From JBBRLA01 sp038231615 (GTDB taxonomy: Bacteria > Myxococcota_A > Polyangia > Palsa-1104 > JAEUJZ01), in NCBI GenBank assembly GCA_038231615.1, contig JBBRLA010000133.1, positions 1 through 15,186 on the forward strand: a stretch of DNA of 15,186 bases. The letters are read 5' to 3'. Position numbers and translations under genes: made by a program. Under the pieces are notes generated by a model, which was given only the letters and a program-made list of their open reading frames with translations, was not told the origin of the DNA and searched no databases. This document shows, one piece after another, positions 1 through 6,493 of the stretch; position 1 is the stretch's first letter; every line of letters starts with the position of its first letter.

Positions 1-440
1 ATGTTGCGGTTGGGAAAGCGGGAGCGGAGCAGCTTCATGCCGTGGCTCTCGCCTGCATGGCGGCTGTGGGCCAGGGCGATGGCGCAAAGCGGAGCGGGCA
101 GCACGTTCTGGTAGGGATCGGGCTGGATGGCGTTTTCGATGATGACGCCTTCTATGTAAGATTTTCCCGAATCCGGGGGGCCGATGTACGCATGGGCGAA
201 AGGATCGTTGAAGTTGGCGGCGACGAGGCTGCCGTTGTGCAGGGCCAGGCCGATGTTGCCAAACTGCGGGGTCGGCGAGGTGGTGCAGGCAATGGAGTAG
301 GGGTCAAGGACGTAGAACGGGTCGTCCTTCCACTGCTCCGGCAGCGGGATGCACAAGGGCTGCGGGGGAAGGGGCTGGGCGGCCAGGTCGTAGGGCATCG
401 GCGGCTCGGGCTTTTGGGGCCGAACGGGCGGGACGGGCAC
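1..440 (-). CDS. Unknown protein with Walker-A-like motif, partial (runs off left edge)
   Basis: The reading frame is open from about position 584 to the left edge, and the C-terminal part lies outside the window. In-frame starts are GTG at 440 and ATG at 398; neither has a clear ribosome binding site. From the ATG the protein begins MPYDLAAQPLPPQ, followed by a segment rich in aromatic residues and prolines. It contains GPPDSGKS, which matches the P-loop pattern GxxxxGK[ST]. Hydrophobic strand prediction before the motif is weak, so the P-loop assignment is uncertain and I do not recognise the family. The three-base periodicity and natural composition make this frame much more protein-like than the overlapping frames. 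The true N-terminus probably lies upstream in another frame (see the feature at 448-606). No function is proposed. Confidence 0.55.
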   Translation of the reverse strand, partial: MPVPPVRPQKPEPPMPYDLAAQPLPPQPLCIPLPEQWKDDPFYVLDPYSIACTTSPTPQFGNIGLALHNGSLVAANFNDPFAHAYIGPPDSGKSYIEGVIIENAIQPDPYQNVLPAPLCAIALAHSRHAGESHGMKLLRSRFPNRN

Positions 441-447
441 GGCGGCG

Positions 448-606
448 GGGGATGACCCGAACGGGCGGGGCCTCCTGAGACGGGGATGGAGAAGGGCGAA
501 GCCCGAAGAGGCGGAGCAGGGAGTCGCCGATGCCGCGGAAGAAGGTGCCGACCGCGCGCGAGATTGTCTGGAGCGCGTGGGAGATTATGGGTAGCGATAG
601 CTGCAT
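448..606 (-). pseudogene. Probable displaced N-terminus of the left-edge gene
   Basis: An ATG at 606 opens a frame beginning MQLSLPIISHALQT. It reads as an amphipathic or hydrophobic helix followed by a Pro/Ser-rich linker ending near APPVRVIP. Downstream of a run of five G (447-451 on the plus strand, C on the coding strand) this frame turns into an Arg/Ala-rich translation typical of the wrong frame. Removing one C from the run would join it smoothly to the left-edge gene, as VRVIPAAVPVPPVRP. This may be a real frameshift mutation, a sequencing error in a homopolymer, or an unrelated short ORF. The join is inference. Confidence 0.4.
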
Positions 607-1005
607 TCAGTTGGTTCTGATCTGACGCATAAACGCCGGGAGTCAAGGACTGGTTGATGGGGGGCGCAAAGAAAGTTGCCCCGGCGAGGCGGTTCTGAAG
701 AGGAGCTTGTCGCTGTGTGGAGTGGAGGACGGTCAAATATGTGCTGGAACTCCCACGTGCTATGCTGACGGCGTGAACCCGGAAGTACAGACGGAGTTCG
801 GGAACCGTCAGCCGAGTGCGGGCATGCGACGCCTGCGGGCCTGGCTGTCGCTGCAAGGGGCGAGGAATGTGCTCGGAACTCATTGCGCCCGAAAGGGGTT
901 GCGGATTGCTTGGCTGAAATCGCCTTCGCCTTGGGGCCCACAAGATTTTTCATGAATATCTCTCAATGTTGTGATAAATAGACACAGTTAGTTTGGGATG
1001 AATTT
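607..1005. other. About 400 bp with no convincing gene
   Basis: This region lies between the divergent left-edge gene and the small plus-strand gene at 1018. It appears less GC-rich than the rest of the window. Short ORFs exist on both strands (for example 707-955 plus and 585-953 minus), but they have no ribosome binding site and no recognisable composition. A TTGTGATAAAT stretch at 969-979 could be a -10 region for the gene at 1018, without a good -35 partner. No repeats, RNA gene or terminator hairpin were recognised. Confidence 0.5.
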
Positions 1006-1011
1006 AAGGAG
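1006..1011 (+). promoter_or_regulatory. Shine-Dalgarno site of the 67-residue protein
   Basis: AAGGAG followed by a 6-nt spacer (AGGGAG) precedes the ATG at 1018. It is one of the strongest ribosome binding sites in the window and supports this small ORF as a real gene. Confidence 0.75.
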
Positions 1012-1017
1012 AGGGAG

Positions 1018-1221
1018 ATGGCGTTCAACGGTGTGAAGGTTTTCTCGGCAACCAAGGCACGCGAACGAGAGGATTTGGGCGAAAACGTGACCCGTTGGCT
1101 GCGCGCCAATCCGAATGTCCGCGTCGTCGACAAGATCGTGACGCAAAGTTCGGATCGCGAATTCCATTGCCTCACCATCACGGTTTTTTACGAAAAGGAC
1201 CCGCCTCCCTCGACGGAATGA
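1018..1221 (+). CDS. Small conserved-looking hypothetical protein (67 aa)
   Basis: The ATG is preceded by a strong AAGGAG site. The protein starts MAFNGVKVFSATKAREREDL and contains a central charged helix (ENVTRWLRANPN). It ends in a beta-rich stretch with VTQSSDREFHCLTITVFY. There is no signal peptide or membrane segment, so it is probably a compact cytoplasmic alpha/beta protein. From memory, similar small proteins with the VTQSSD..FHCL.I..FY signature occur in myxobacterial genomes, but I cannot verify this here and know no function. It stands alone, with about 400 bp before it and 80 bp before prs, which has its own promoter-like sequence. Confidence 0.8.
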   Translation: MAFNGVKVFSATKAREREDLGENVTRWLRANPNVRVVDKIVTQSSDREFHCLTITVFYEKDPPPSTE

Positions 1222-1266
1222 CCCGGCGTCGAACCCGGTGGGGCGATCTCTGCCGTGTGGTCTTGA

Positions 1267-1295
1267 ATGACAGCCGCCCCGCCGACGGGTAGACT
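1267..1295 (+). promoter_or_regulatory. Putative leaderless promoter of prs
   Basis: ATGACA at 1267-1272 matches the TTGACA -35 consensus at 5 of 6 positions. After a 17-bp spacer, TAGACT (1290-1295) matches TATAAT at 4 of 6. Exactly 6 nt separate the -10 from the ATG at 1302, so the expected start of transcription is the A of the start codon. No Shine-Dalgarno sequence is present. This is inference from sequence only. Confidence 0.5.
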
Positions 1296-1301
1296 TGAAG
1301 C

Positions 1302-2240
1302 ATGTCCGGCATCTGCGTCTTTTCGGGTACCGCTCACCCCGCCTTGACCCGCGCCCTCTGCGAGCATCTGAGCGTCCCCGTCGGCCGATCCAGCGTCGTC
1401 CGCTTCAGCAACGAGAACATCAAGGTCCGCATCGAGGAGAACGTCCGCGAGGCGGATGTCTTCGTCGTCCAACCCTCCTGCCCCCCGGTCAGCGACGGGT
1501 TCATGGAACTACTGATCACCATCGACGCCCTCAAGTACGCCTCCGCCCGACGCATCACCGCCGTCATCCCCTACTTCCCCTACGTCCGCTCCGACAAGAA
1601 GGACGAACCCCGCATTTCCATCACCGCCCGCCTCTGCGCCGACCTCCTCCAGGCGGCCGGCGCCAACCGCGTGGTCACTCTGGACCTCCACGCTCCGCAG
1701 GCTCAGGGCTTCTTCCACATCCCCTGCGAGCAGCTCAGCGCCGTGCCCCTGCTCTGCGACCACCTGGCACAGGGCGACCTGTCCGACACTGTGGTGGTCG
1801 CCGCCGACGTCGGTGAGGCCAAGGACGCCGGGCGCTACGCCAAGCGCCTGGGGCTGCCCCTGGCCATTGTCGACAAGCGCCGCACCGGCGACGACGAGAA
1901 GGCCCACGCGGTGACCCTGGTCGGCGACGTCGAGGGCAAGCGCTGCCTGATCGTCGACGACGAGGTGGCCACCGGCGGCACGCTCTTCGAGGCCGCGGAC
2001 ATTCTGCGGGCCCGCGGCGCCCGGGAGGTCATGGCGGCGATCGTCCACCCGGTGCTCTCGGGCAAGGCGGTCAGCCGCCTGAAGACCTCGGCGCTGACCC
2101 GGCTGGTGGTGACCGATTCCATCCCCCTGCCGGCGGAGAAGCACTGCGATCGCATCGAGGTACTCTCGGTGGCTCGCCTGCTGGCAGAGGCGATTCGCTG
2201 CATTCACCACGGCACGAGCGTCAGCGCGCTCTTTATTTGA
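1302..2240 (+). CDS. prs: Ribose-phosphate pyrophosphokinase (PRPP synthetase), divergent
   Basis: This enzyme makes 5-phosphoribosyl-1-pyrophosphate from ribose-5-phosphate and ATP, feeding purine, pyrimidine, histidine, tryptophan and NAD synthesis in the cytosol. The 312-residue length matches bacterial Prs. Visible family features include RFSNENIKVRIEENVR (34-49), NMP/ATP-site residues around VIPYFPYVRSDKK (88-100), and the metal-binding His130 in LDLHAPQAQGFF. The flexible-loop DKRR is at 191-194 and the PRPP-binding loop IVDDEVATGGT at 217-227. The loop after PYFPYVRSD looks about one residue shorter than in E. coli Prs. In the PRPP loop, Ala223 replaces the Asp of the usual DDxxDTGGT. 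The gene stands alone with its own promoter-like sequence. The identity as a Prs-family phosphoribosyl enzyme is secure; whether it is the main housekeeping enzyme is less certain. Confidence 0.92.
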   Translation: MSGICVFSGTAHPALTRALCEHLSVPVGRSSVVRFSNENIKVRIEENVREADVFVVQPSCPPVSDGFMELLITIDALKYASARRITAVIPYFPYVRSDKKDEPRISITARLCADLLQAAGANRVVTLDLHAPQAQGFFHIPCEQLSAVPLLCDHLAQGDLSDTVVVAADVGEAKDAGRYAKRLGLPLAIVDKRRTGDDEKAHAVTLVGDVEGKRCLIVDDEVATGGTLFEAADILRARGAREVMAAIVHPVLSGKAVSRLKTSALTRLVVTDSIPLPAEKHCDRIEVLSVARLLAEAIRCIHHGTSVSALFI

Positions 2241-2278
2241 TGATCCCGTGACCTGGGCAGACAACCCGGAAGCAATCT

Positions 2279-3052
2279 GTGGAGTCCAATCACTACATGT
2301 ATGCCGCCCTGTCCAACCTCTCCGCGGTGACGGATCGCGAAGCGCGGAGCGCCGCGGTGATAGATCGCGAAGTGCGGAGTGCCGCGGTGACAGATCGCGA
2401 AGTGCGGAGTGCCGCGGTGACAGATCGCGAAGTGCGGAGTGCCGCGGTGACAGATCGCGAAGTGCGGAGCGCCGCGGTGACGGATCGCGAAGCGCGGAGC
2501 GCCGCGGTGATAGACGAGGATGAGCGCCAGATGGTGCTCGCCTGCCAGCGCGGGGAGACCGCGGCGATGCAGCGCCTGTACCAGCGGTACGTCCGGCGGG
2601 TACGCACCCTGGTCAGCCGCATCGTCGGCCCCGACGAGGCCGATGAGCTGACCCAGGAGGTCTTCCTCAAGGCCCTGCGGGGGATCGCCAAGTTCCGCGG
2701 CGAAAGCCAGATCGGGACCTGGATCTACCGCCTGGCAGTCAACGCGGCGCTGACCTACGCCACCCGGGACCAGGCGCGGCAGCGGCGGCAGCTCGGCGAC
2801 GACGTGCTGGATCACCTGCCGGCGGAGAGCGGCGCCACCGGGGTGGAACAGGCCGACCCGCTGCTGCACGATCGCCTGTGCCGGGCGATGGCCCTCCTGC
2901 CGGCAGGCTACCGGACGGTCCTGGTACTGCATGACATCGAGGGTTTGCAACACGACGAGATCGCCGAGATCCTCGGGGTGCGGGTGGGGACCTCCAAGTC
3001 CCAGCTCCACAAGGCGCGAGCGCGCATGCGAGAGCTGCTGGAGGCCAGGTGA
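2279..3052 (+). CDS. ECF-type RNA polymerase sigma factor with repeat-filled N-terminal extension
   Basis: This is a sigma-70 family, extracytoplasmic-function sigma factor that directs RNA polymerase to a stress or envelope regulon. Region 2 spans about residues 80-170, with DEADELTQEVFLKALRGI and a WIYRLAVNAAL segment. Region 4 covers about residues 195-257, with LPAGYRTVLVLHDIEGLQ and a helix-turn-helix ending TSKSQLHKARARMRELL. About 65 N-terminal residues before region 2 are an array of a 10-residue repeat (DRE-RSAAV) encoded by six 30-bp units; ECF factors normally lack this. Start candidates are GTG 2279 (GGAAG upstream) and ATG 2297. Each repeat also carries in-frame GTG codons preceded by GGAG, and an internal ATG lies at 2531. 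Its stop overlaps the anti-sigma gene by 4 bp, so the two are probably translationally coupled. Confidence 0.9.
   Translation: MESNHYMYAALSNLSAVTDREARSAAVIDREVRSAAVTDREVRSAAVTDREVRSAAVTDREVRSAAVTDREARSAAVIDEDERQMVLACQRGETAAMQRLYQRYVRRVRTLVSRIVGPDEADELTQEVFLKALRGIAKFRGESQIGTWIYRLAVNAALTYATRDQARQRRQLGDDVLDHLPAESGATGVEQADPLLHDRLCRAMALLPAGYRTVLVLHDIEGLQHDEIAEILGVRVGTSKSQLHKARARMRELLEAR
2321..2512 (+). repeat. 30-bp tandem repeat array, six units, in frame in the sigma factor
   Basis: Six consecutive 30-bp units run from 2333 to 2512, preceded by a 12-bp partial unit (2321-2332). Each unit starts GATCGCGAAG and ends GCCGCGGTGA plus two bases. Units 1 and 6 are identical (GCGCGGAGC core), units 2-4 are identical (GTGCGGAGT core), and unit 5 is a hybrid. 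Each unit contains the palindromes TCGCGA and CCGCGG and encodes a ten-residue D-R-E-x-R-S-A-A-V-x period. Related units lie at 8661-8720 and 9192-9311. Confidence 0.95.
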
Positions 3053-3909
3053 ACCCGCCGATGGGAGGATCGAGGGGACGCCGCCGATCGCAGTGGCACC
3101 GCCGGGTCGCCGGGCCTCAGCTCTCGGCCCTGCGAGACGGGGACCTGTCGCGGCTGAAGGCGGCGATCTGGCGCTGGCACCTACAACGGTGCCAGGGATG
3201 CCGGGAGGACCTGGACGCACTGGACCGCCAGGTGCTCGCCCTACAGGAGTTATTGATCGCGCCGAAGCCTGCTGCAACGAATGACGACGCCGCCTGGCGC
3301 GCCATCCAGGCGGCGCTGCGCAAGGACCCGCCGTCCAGGGACGTCGGCCGATCTACGGCCATGTCGCCTACCGGGTCCAGGCGCCCGACGTTGCTCTCCG
3401 GGCTGGCCCTTCGGCGCTTGCCGGTGCTGGTGCTGGGGATGTCGGTGGCGGCGGTGGCGCTGCTGGTGGTGGCACGGCCGGGGCGGCTCTTCCAGCACCG
3501 GCCCAGCGACGACGTGATCATCAGCCTGGCGGAGGAACAGTTCCAGAAGGCGGAGCAGCCCTATCAGCAGGCGCGGGACCGGTTGATTCAGGTGTCGGAG
3601 CGGGCCCGCGAGCGATGGGCCCCGGAACAGCAGCGGGCCTACGATGAGGCGCTCGGCGGGCTGCGGGCGGACACCCGGCGGCGGCTGCGGGACGCCAGGC
3701 AGCGGCCGGCGGACGTGGTGGCGCAGGAGCGGCTCTACGGGGCATACCGGCGGGAGATCGCCTTCTTGCAGGACAGCCTCTTTCGCGGGCCGTCCTTTGT
3801 GTCGTCGGATGTCTCCCGTCCCAAGGGGGTGATGGCGCGGGGCGTGCGGGCGGTGAGCTTCGACGAACGGGGCGGGGAGGACGGCAAGTGGGAGGACACG
3901 GCCTGGTGA
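3049..3909 (+). CDS. Membrane-anchored zinc-finger-type anti-sigma factor
   Basis: This is the probable cognate regulator of the preceding sigma factor, holding it at the inner membrane until a signal releases it. The cytoplasmic N-terminus carries H44-x3-C48-x2-C51 within WHLQRCQGC, the signature of ZAS/zf-HC2 anti-sigma domains; His17 could be a fourth zinc ligand. A single membrane segment spans about residues 124-142 (LPVLVLGMSVAAVALLVVA). A charged, helical, periplasmic-side domain follows, rich in Arg/Glu/Gln (residues 150-245), probably coiled coil. The GTG start at 3049 overlaps the sigma stop as GTGA; an alternative ATG is at 3061. The next gene overlaps in the same way. The sensed signal cannot be told from sequence. 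Confidence 0.85.
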   Translation: MNPPMGGSRGRRRSQWHRRVAGPQLSALRDGDLSRLKAAIWRWHLQRCQGCREDLDALDRQVLALQELLIAPKPAATNDDAAWRAIQAALRKDPPSRDVGRSTAMSPTGSRRPTLLSGLALRRLPVLVLGMSVAAVALLVVARPGRLFQHRPSDDVIISLAEEQFQKAEQPYQQARDRLIQVSERARERWAPEQQRAYDEALGGLRADTRRRLRDARQRPADVVAQERLYGAYRREIAFLQDSLFRGPSFVSSDVSRPKGVMARGVRAVSFDERGGEDGKWEDTAW

Positions 3910-4859
3910 CTTCGGCAATGCGGCCTCTTTACGTGGTCCTTCTGCTAGCGGCCCTCGTGGGCCTGCCCCCGCGCCTCTCGTGGGCCGAGGTGCAGGAGGG
4001 CGGCATCGTGCGCATCCCCGCACATCTTCTGGGGAACCTGGAGAAGCTGATCATCCGGCACCCCCAGGGTCGGCTGGTGCTGCGCGGCTGGCCGCAGAAG
4101 GAGGTGCACATCCACTTCCTCAAGCGGGCGCCCACCGCGGCGATGGTGGATCTGCTGCGGGTGCAGGTCGACATGCACGACGGGCAGGTGCGCATCCGCT
4201 CGGGGGTGGAGACGCGGGGGGAACTGCGGGCGCTGCCGCAGCCGGACGCCGGCATCGACCTGACCATCGACGCGCCGCAGAACGCGCAGCTTTTCGCCAG
4301 CACCTTCGGCGGAGACCTGGAGGCCAGCGGCTTTCGTCGGGGGGTGGATCTGGGCTCGAACACCGGGGCCATCCGAGTCAGCGATGTCAGCGGGGCGGTG
4401 AAGACCCACGCGGGGCAGGGGGATCAGTGGCTGCGGTCGATCCAGGGCGAAGTCAACGCCACCGGGGTGGACGGGGACGTGGCCCTCGTCGGGGTCGAGG
4501 GACCTTCGCTGATCGCCCAGGTGGTACGCGGGCAGATCACCGCGCGGGACATCCGGGTGCCGGTGGTGCGGATGCAGGCGACGCTGGGGACGCTGCTCTT
4601 GCTGAGCGGCCTTCTGGCCGGCGGCAGCTATGAGCTACACGTCGACGAAGGGGACATCCGGGTGGAACTGCCCCTGACCCCCGACCTGCACTTCGCCATC
4701 GAGGCGGAGGGGACCTTGGTGGACAACCGGCTGCGCCTGGACCCGGGCGCCAGCAGCGGCCCCACCTTTGTGCGCGGCGAGTTCCGCGGCGGCGGTCCCG
4801 CGCTAAAGCTCACCTCGACCCGGGGCCGCGTCACCCTGCGATCAGTCCCCGCCCCCTAG
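3906..4859 (+). CDS. Exported DUF4097-like beta-repeat protein
   Basis: A signal peptide is visible: MRPLYVVLLLAALVGLPPRLSWAE from the ATG at 3918, with likely cleavage after SWA. I prefer GTG 3906 as start because GGAGG lies 10 nt upstream and it forms a GTGA overlap with the preceding stop. ATG 3918 is the alternative; an in-frame GTG at 3888 also exists. The mature part (about 290 residues) is a series of short beta strands with recurring G-x-(V/I)-x-(A/V) steps, for example STFGGDLEASGF, GAIRVSDVSGAV and GEVNATGVDGDVALVGV. This is typical of DUF4097/DUF4098 right-handed beta proteins often found beside ECF sigma/anti-sigma pairs. It probably acts in the periplasm as part of, or as an output of, the envelope-stress system. 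The precise role is unknown. Confidence 0.8.
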   Translation: MTSAMRPLYVVLLLAALVGLPPRLSWAEVQEGGIVRIPAHLLGNLEKLIIRHPQGRLVLRGWPQKEVHIHFLKRAPTAAMVDLLRVQVDMHDGQVRIRSGVETRGELRALPQPDAGIDLTIDAPQNAQLFASTFGGDLEASGFRRGVDLGSNTGAIRVSDVSGAVKTHAGQGDQWLRSIQGEVNATGVDGDVALVGVEGPSLIAQVVRGQITARDIRVPVVRMQATLGTLLLLSGLLAGGSYELHVDEGDIRVELPLTPDLHFAIEAEGTLVDNRLRLDPGASSGPTFVRGEFRGGGPALKLTSTRGRVTLRSVPAP

Positions 4860-5539
4860 TTCATCGCTTTGTCGTCCTCATCGTCCAGGTCCCCCGGGTC
4901 CGGCTCCCCCCGTTCCGCCCGCTCCTGCTTTTGCCGCTGGAATTCGCCGATCAGCTCGACCGCGTAGCCCAGCGTCTCCAGCCGGCCCGTTAGCGAATAG
5001 TAGTACTCCTCCTCCACCGGGTTGCGCGAGAGGGCGTCCACCAGCGCCTCCGAGAAATCCGGCACGGTGGTCATCCCGGCGCTGTAGCCCTCCACTTCCC
5101 CCTTTCGCAGGGCCTCCGCCGCCATGCCCACCGGGTCGAAGGTCAGCGGCACGGACGAGATCTCCACCCGCCAGTTGGCCGGATCGTCCACGTCACCTGT
5201 CGCCTCCTCCCCCGGTACCGGCCCGCGCCAGTGCCCGCCAAACTTGGCGATTGCCACCTGCCCCAGGTAGGCCCCCAGCGCCGCCGCCACCAGGGTCAGC
5301 ACCTCATCGCTGATCTGGCCCTGCCCCGGGCCGTGCCCCTGCCCGCGCACCACGCTGATGTAGTGGTCGACGAAGGCCAGCGAATCCTCGCCTTCCGGGA
5401 TGGGGACGCCGACGACCCGCTGGACATAGTCGCCGGCGGCCCGGCACAGCTCGGCGATGCGCTCGGCGTCGAGGCCGCGCCCGCTGGTCGGGGAGCGGCG
5501 CGTGCTGGAAGGGACTGAAGGAGGTGAGAAGGACGGCAT
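4856..5539 (-). CDS. Hypothetical protein (227 aa)
   Basis: I do not recognise this family. The protein has a Ser/Pro-rich N-terminus (about 20 residues) and a helical segment DAERIAELCRAAGDYVQRVVG. A conserved-looking core follows, with LVAAALGAYLGQVAIAKFGG and HWRGP. It then has NWRVEISSVPLTFDPVGMAAEAL and a C-terminal helix ending in a strongly acidic tail (DPGDLDDEDD). The YLGQV..KFGG.W pattern recalls small cytoplasmic DUF families in delta-proteobacteria, but this is only a resemblance. There is no signal peptide or membrane span. The start codon has no clear Shine-Dalgarno site; TACATT sits exactly 6 nt upstream. The stop codon is shared with the converging DUF4097-like gene inside a CTAG. 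Confidence 0.75.
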   Translation of the reverse strand: MPSFSPPSVPSSTRRSPTSGRGLDAERIAELCRAAGDYVQRVVGVPIPEGEDSLAFVDHYISVVRGQGHGPGQGQISDEVLTLVAAALGAYLGQVAIAKFGGHWRGPVPGEEATGDVDDPANWRVEISSVPLTFDPVGMAAEALRKGEVEGYSAGMTTVPDFSEALVDALSRNPVEEEYYYSLTGRLETLGYAVELIGEFQRQKQERAERGEPDPGDLDDEDDKAMN

Positions 5540-5545
5540 GGCGGG

Positions 5546-5551
5546 AATGTA
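5546..5551 (-). promoter_or_regulatory. Putative -10 (TACATT) for a leaderless transcript
   Basis: On the minus strand TACATT is followed by six bases (CCCGCC) and the ATG of the hypothetical gene at 5539. The spacing fits a leaderless start. I find no good -35 hexamer 16-18 bp upstream, so this is weak alone; it gains weight from the same arrangement at prs, the adenosyltransferase gene and the second ATP-grasp gene. Confidence 0.35.
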
Positions 5552-5708
5552 GCACCTCGCCTTGTGCGCGCCCCTTTATTCGGCCCCTCGCGTTGTGCGA
5601 TTCCTGGTCACTCCAGCGACGGACAATGACCGGTGGTTGCGCCGCCTTGACCGGCCTTCCCCAAGGGTCGCGCCTGCGACGTCGCAGCTGGGCGTTCCTT
5701 TCCCGTCA

Positions 5709-5738
5709 TTGAAGCCCCTGGATGATCCGGGTTACACT
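5709..5738 (+). promoter_or_regulatory. Putative promoter of the metallophosphoesterase gene
   Basis: TTGAAG (5709-5714) and TACACT (5733-5738) are separated by 18 bp, and each matches 4 of 6 consensus bases. The -10 ends 11 nt before the ATG at 5750, giving a leader of only a few bases. No Shine-Dalgarno site is seen. Confidence 0.4.
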
Positions 5739-5749
5739 TGTCGTCCGGC

Positions 5750-6481
5750 ATGAGGATCGGACTCTTTTCAGATACCCACGCCAACGTCGAGGCCCTGCGG
5801 GCGGTGTTGGAGTCCCTGGACACAGCCGGGGTGGACAAGCTTGTCTGCCTCGGGGACACCGTGGGCTATGGCGCCGATCCGAACCTGTGCTGCGACCTGG
5901 TTCGGCAGCGGGCGGCCTTCTGCATCCTGGGCAACCACGATGCCGCAGTGGCCGGCAGGATGGACTACTCCTACTACTATGATGCCGCGCGGCAGGCCCT
6001 GGACCTGCACGCCTCGATGCTGACCCCCGAGAACATGGCCTGGCTGAAGACGCTGCCCTACGAGCGCCGCGAGGGCCACATCAACTTCTGCCATGGTTCC
6101 CCGGTGAACCTGGAAGAATTCGAATATGTCTTCTCCACCGAGCAGGCGGCCCGCTGCCTGCCCCAATGGGATCAGCTTGCCGACGTGACCTTCATCGGCC
6201 ACTCGCACCTATGCAAGGCCTTCGCCCTGTCCACCGATGATGTCCACGAGGTGGTGGCGCAGCGTTTCGAGATCCGCCCCGGCTTTCGCTACATCGTCTC
6301 GGTGGGCTCGGTGGGGCAGCCGCGGGACTACGACAACCGCGCCAGCTACGCGATCTACGATGAGAAAGAGCGCATCTTCGAGTTTCGCCGGGTGCCCTAC
6401 GACATCGAGAGCGCGGCCAACAAGATTTTCGCCACCACCCTCGAACGCAACTTCGGCAATCGGCTCTTCATCGGGGTGTAG
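5750..6481 (+). CDS. Calcineurin-like metallophosphoesterase (243 aa)
   Basis: This is a cytoplasmic dinuclear-metal phosphoesterase. The five family motifs are all present in order: D8-x-H10 in LFSDTHANVEAL, G-D36 in CLGDTVGYGADP, G-N62-H63-D64 in ILGNHDAA, H115 in FCHGSP, and G-H151-x-H153 in FIGHSHLC. The metal ligands therefore look complete. The GDTVGYG and SVGSVGQPRD segments are typical of the YfcE/COG0639-like group of phosphodiesterases and diadenosine-tetraphosphatase relatives. The substrate cannot be assigned. I chose the ATG at 5750 because the beta strand MRIGLFSDTH begins directly there; a TTG at 5738 would add four residues. The gene converges with the transglycosylase gene, with 12 bp between the stops. 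Confidence 0.88.
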   Translation: MRIGLFSDTHANVEALRAVLESLDTAGVDKLVCLGDTVGYGADPNLCCDLVRQRAAFCILGNHDAAVAGRMDYSYYYDAARQALDLHASMLTPENMAWLKTLPYERREGHINFCHGSPVNLEEFEYVFSTEQAARCLPQWDQLADVTFIGHSHLCKAFALSTDDVHEVVAQRFEIRPGFRYIVSVGSVGQPRDYDNRASYAIYDEKERIFEFRRVPYDIESAANKIFATTLERNFGNRLFIGV

Positions 6482-6493
6482 CCGGCGATCGCC

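Noticed and set aside
707..955. 82-codon plus-strand ORF in the gene-poor region
   Set aside because: No ribosome binding site, no recognisable motif, and unconvincing composition; overlapping minus-strand ORFs look equally random.
2333..2512. CRISPR array
   Set aside because: Units are contiguous 30-bp tandem repeats with no unique spacers, lie within a coding frame, and no cas genes are present.
2204..3277. Minus-strand ORF with HRGAPHFAI repeats opposite the sigma factor
   Set aside because: It is antisense to a clear ECF sigma factor; the repeats are the complement of the 30-bp array.
6484..6493. GGCGATCGCC, identical to cyanobacterial HIP1
   Set aside because: HIP1 is defined by extreme genome-wide repetition. 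I noticed only this single copy, and the gene content is not cyanobacterial.
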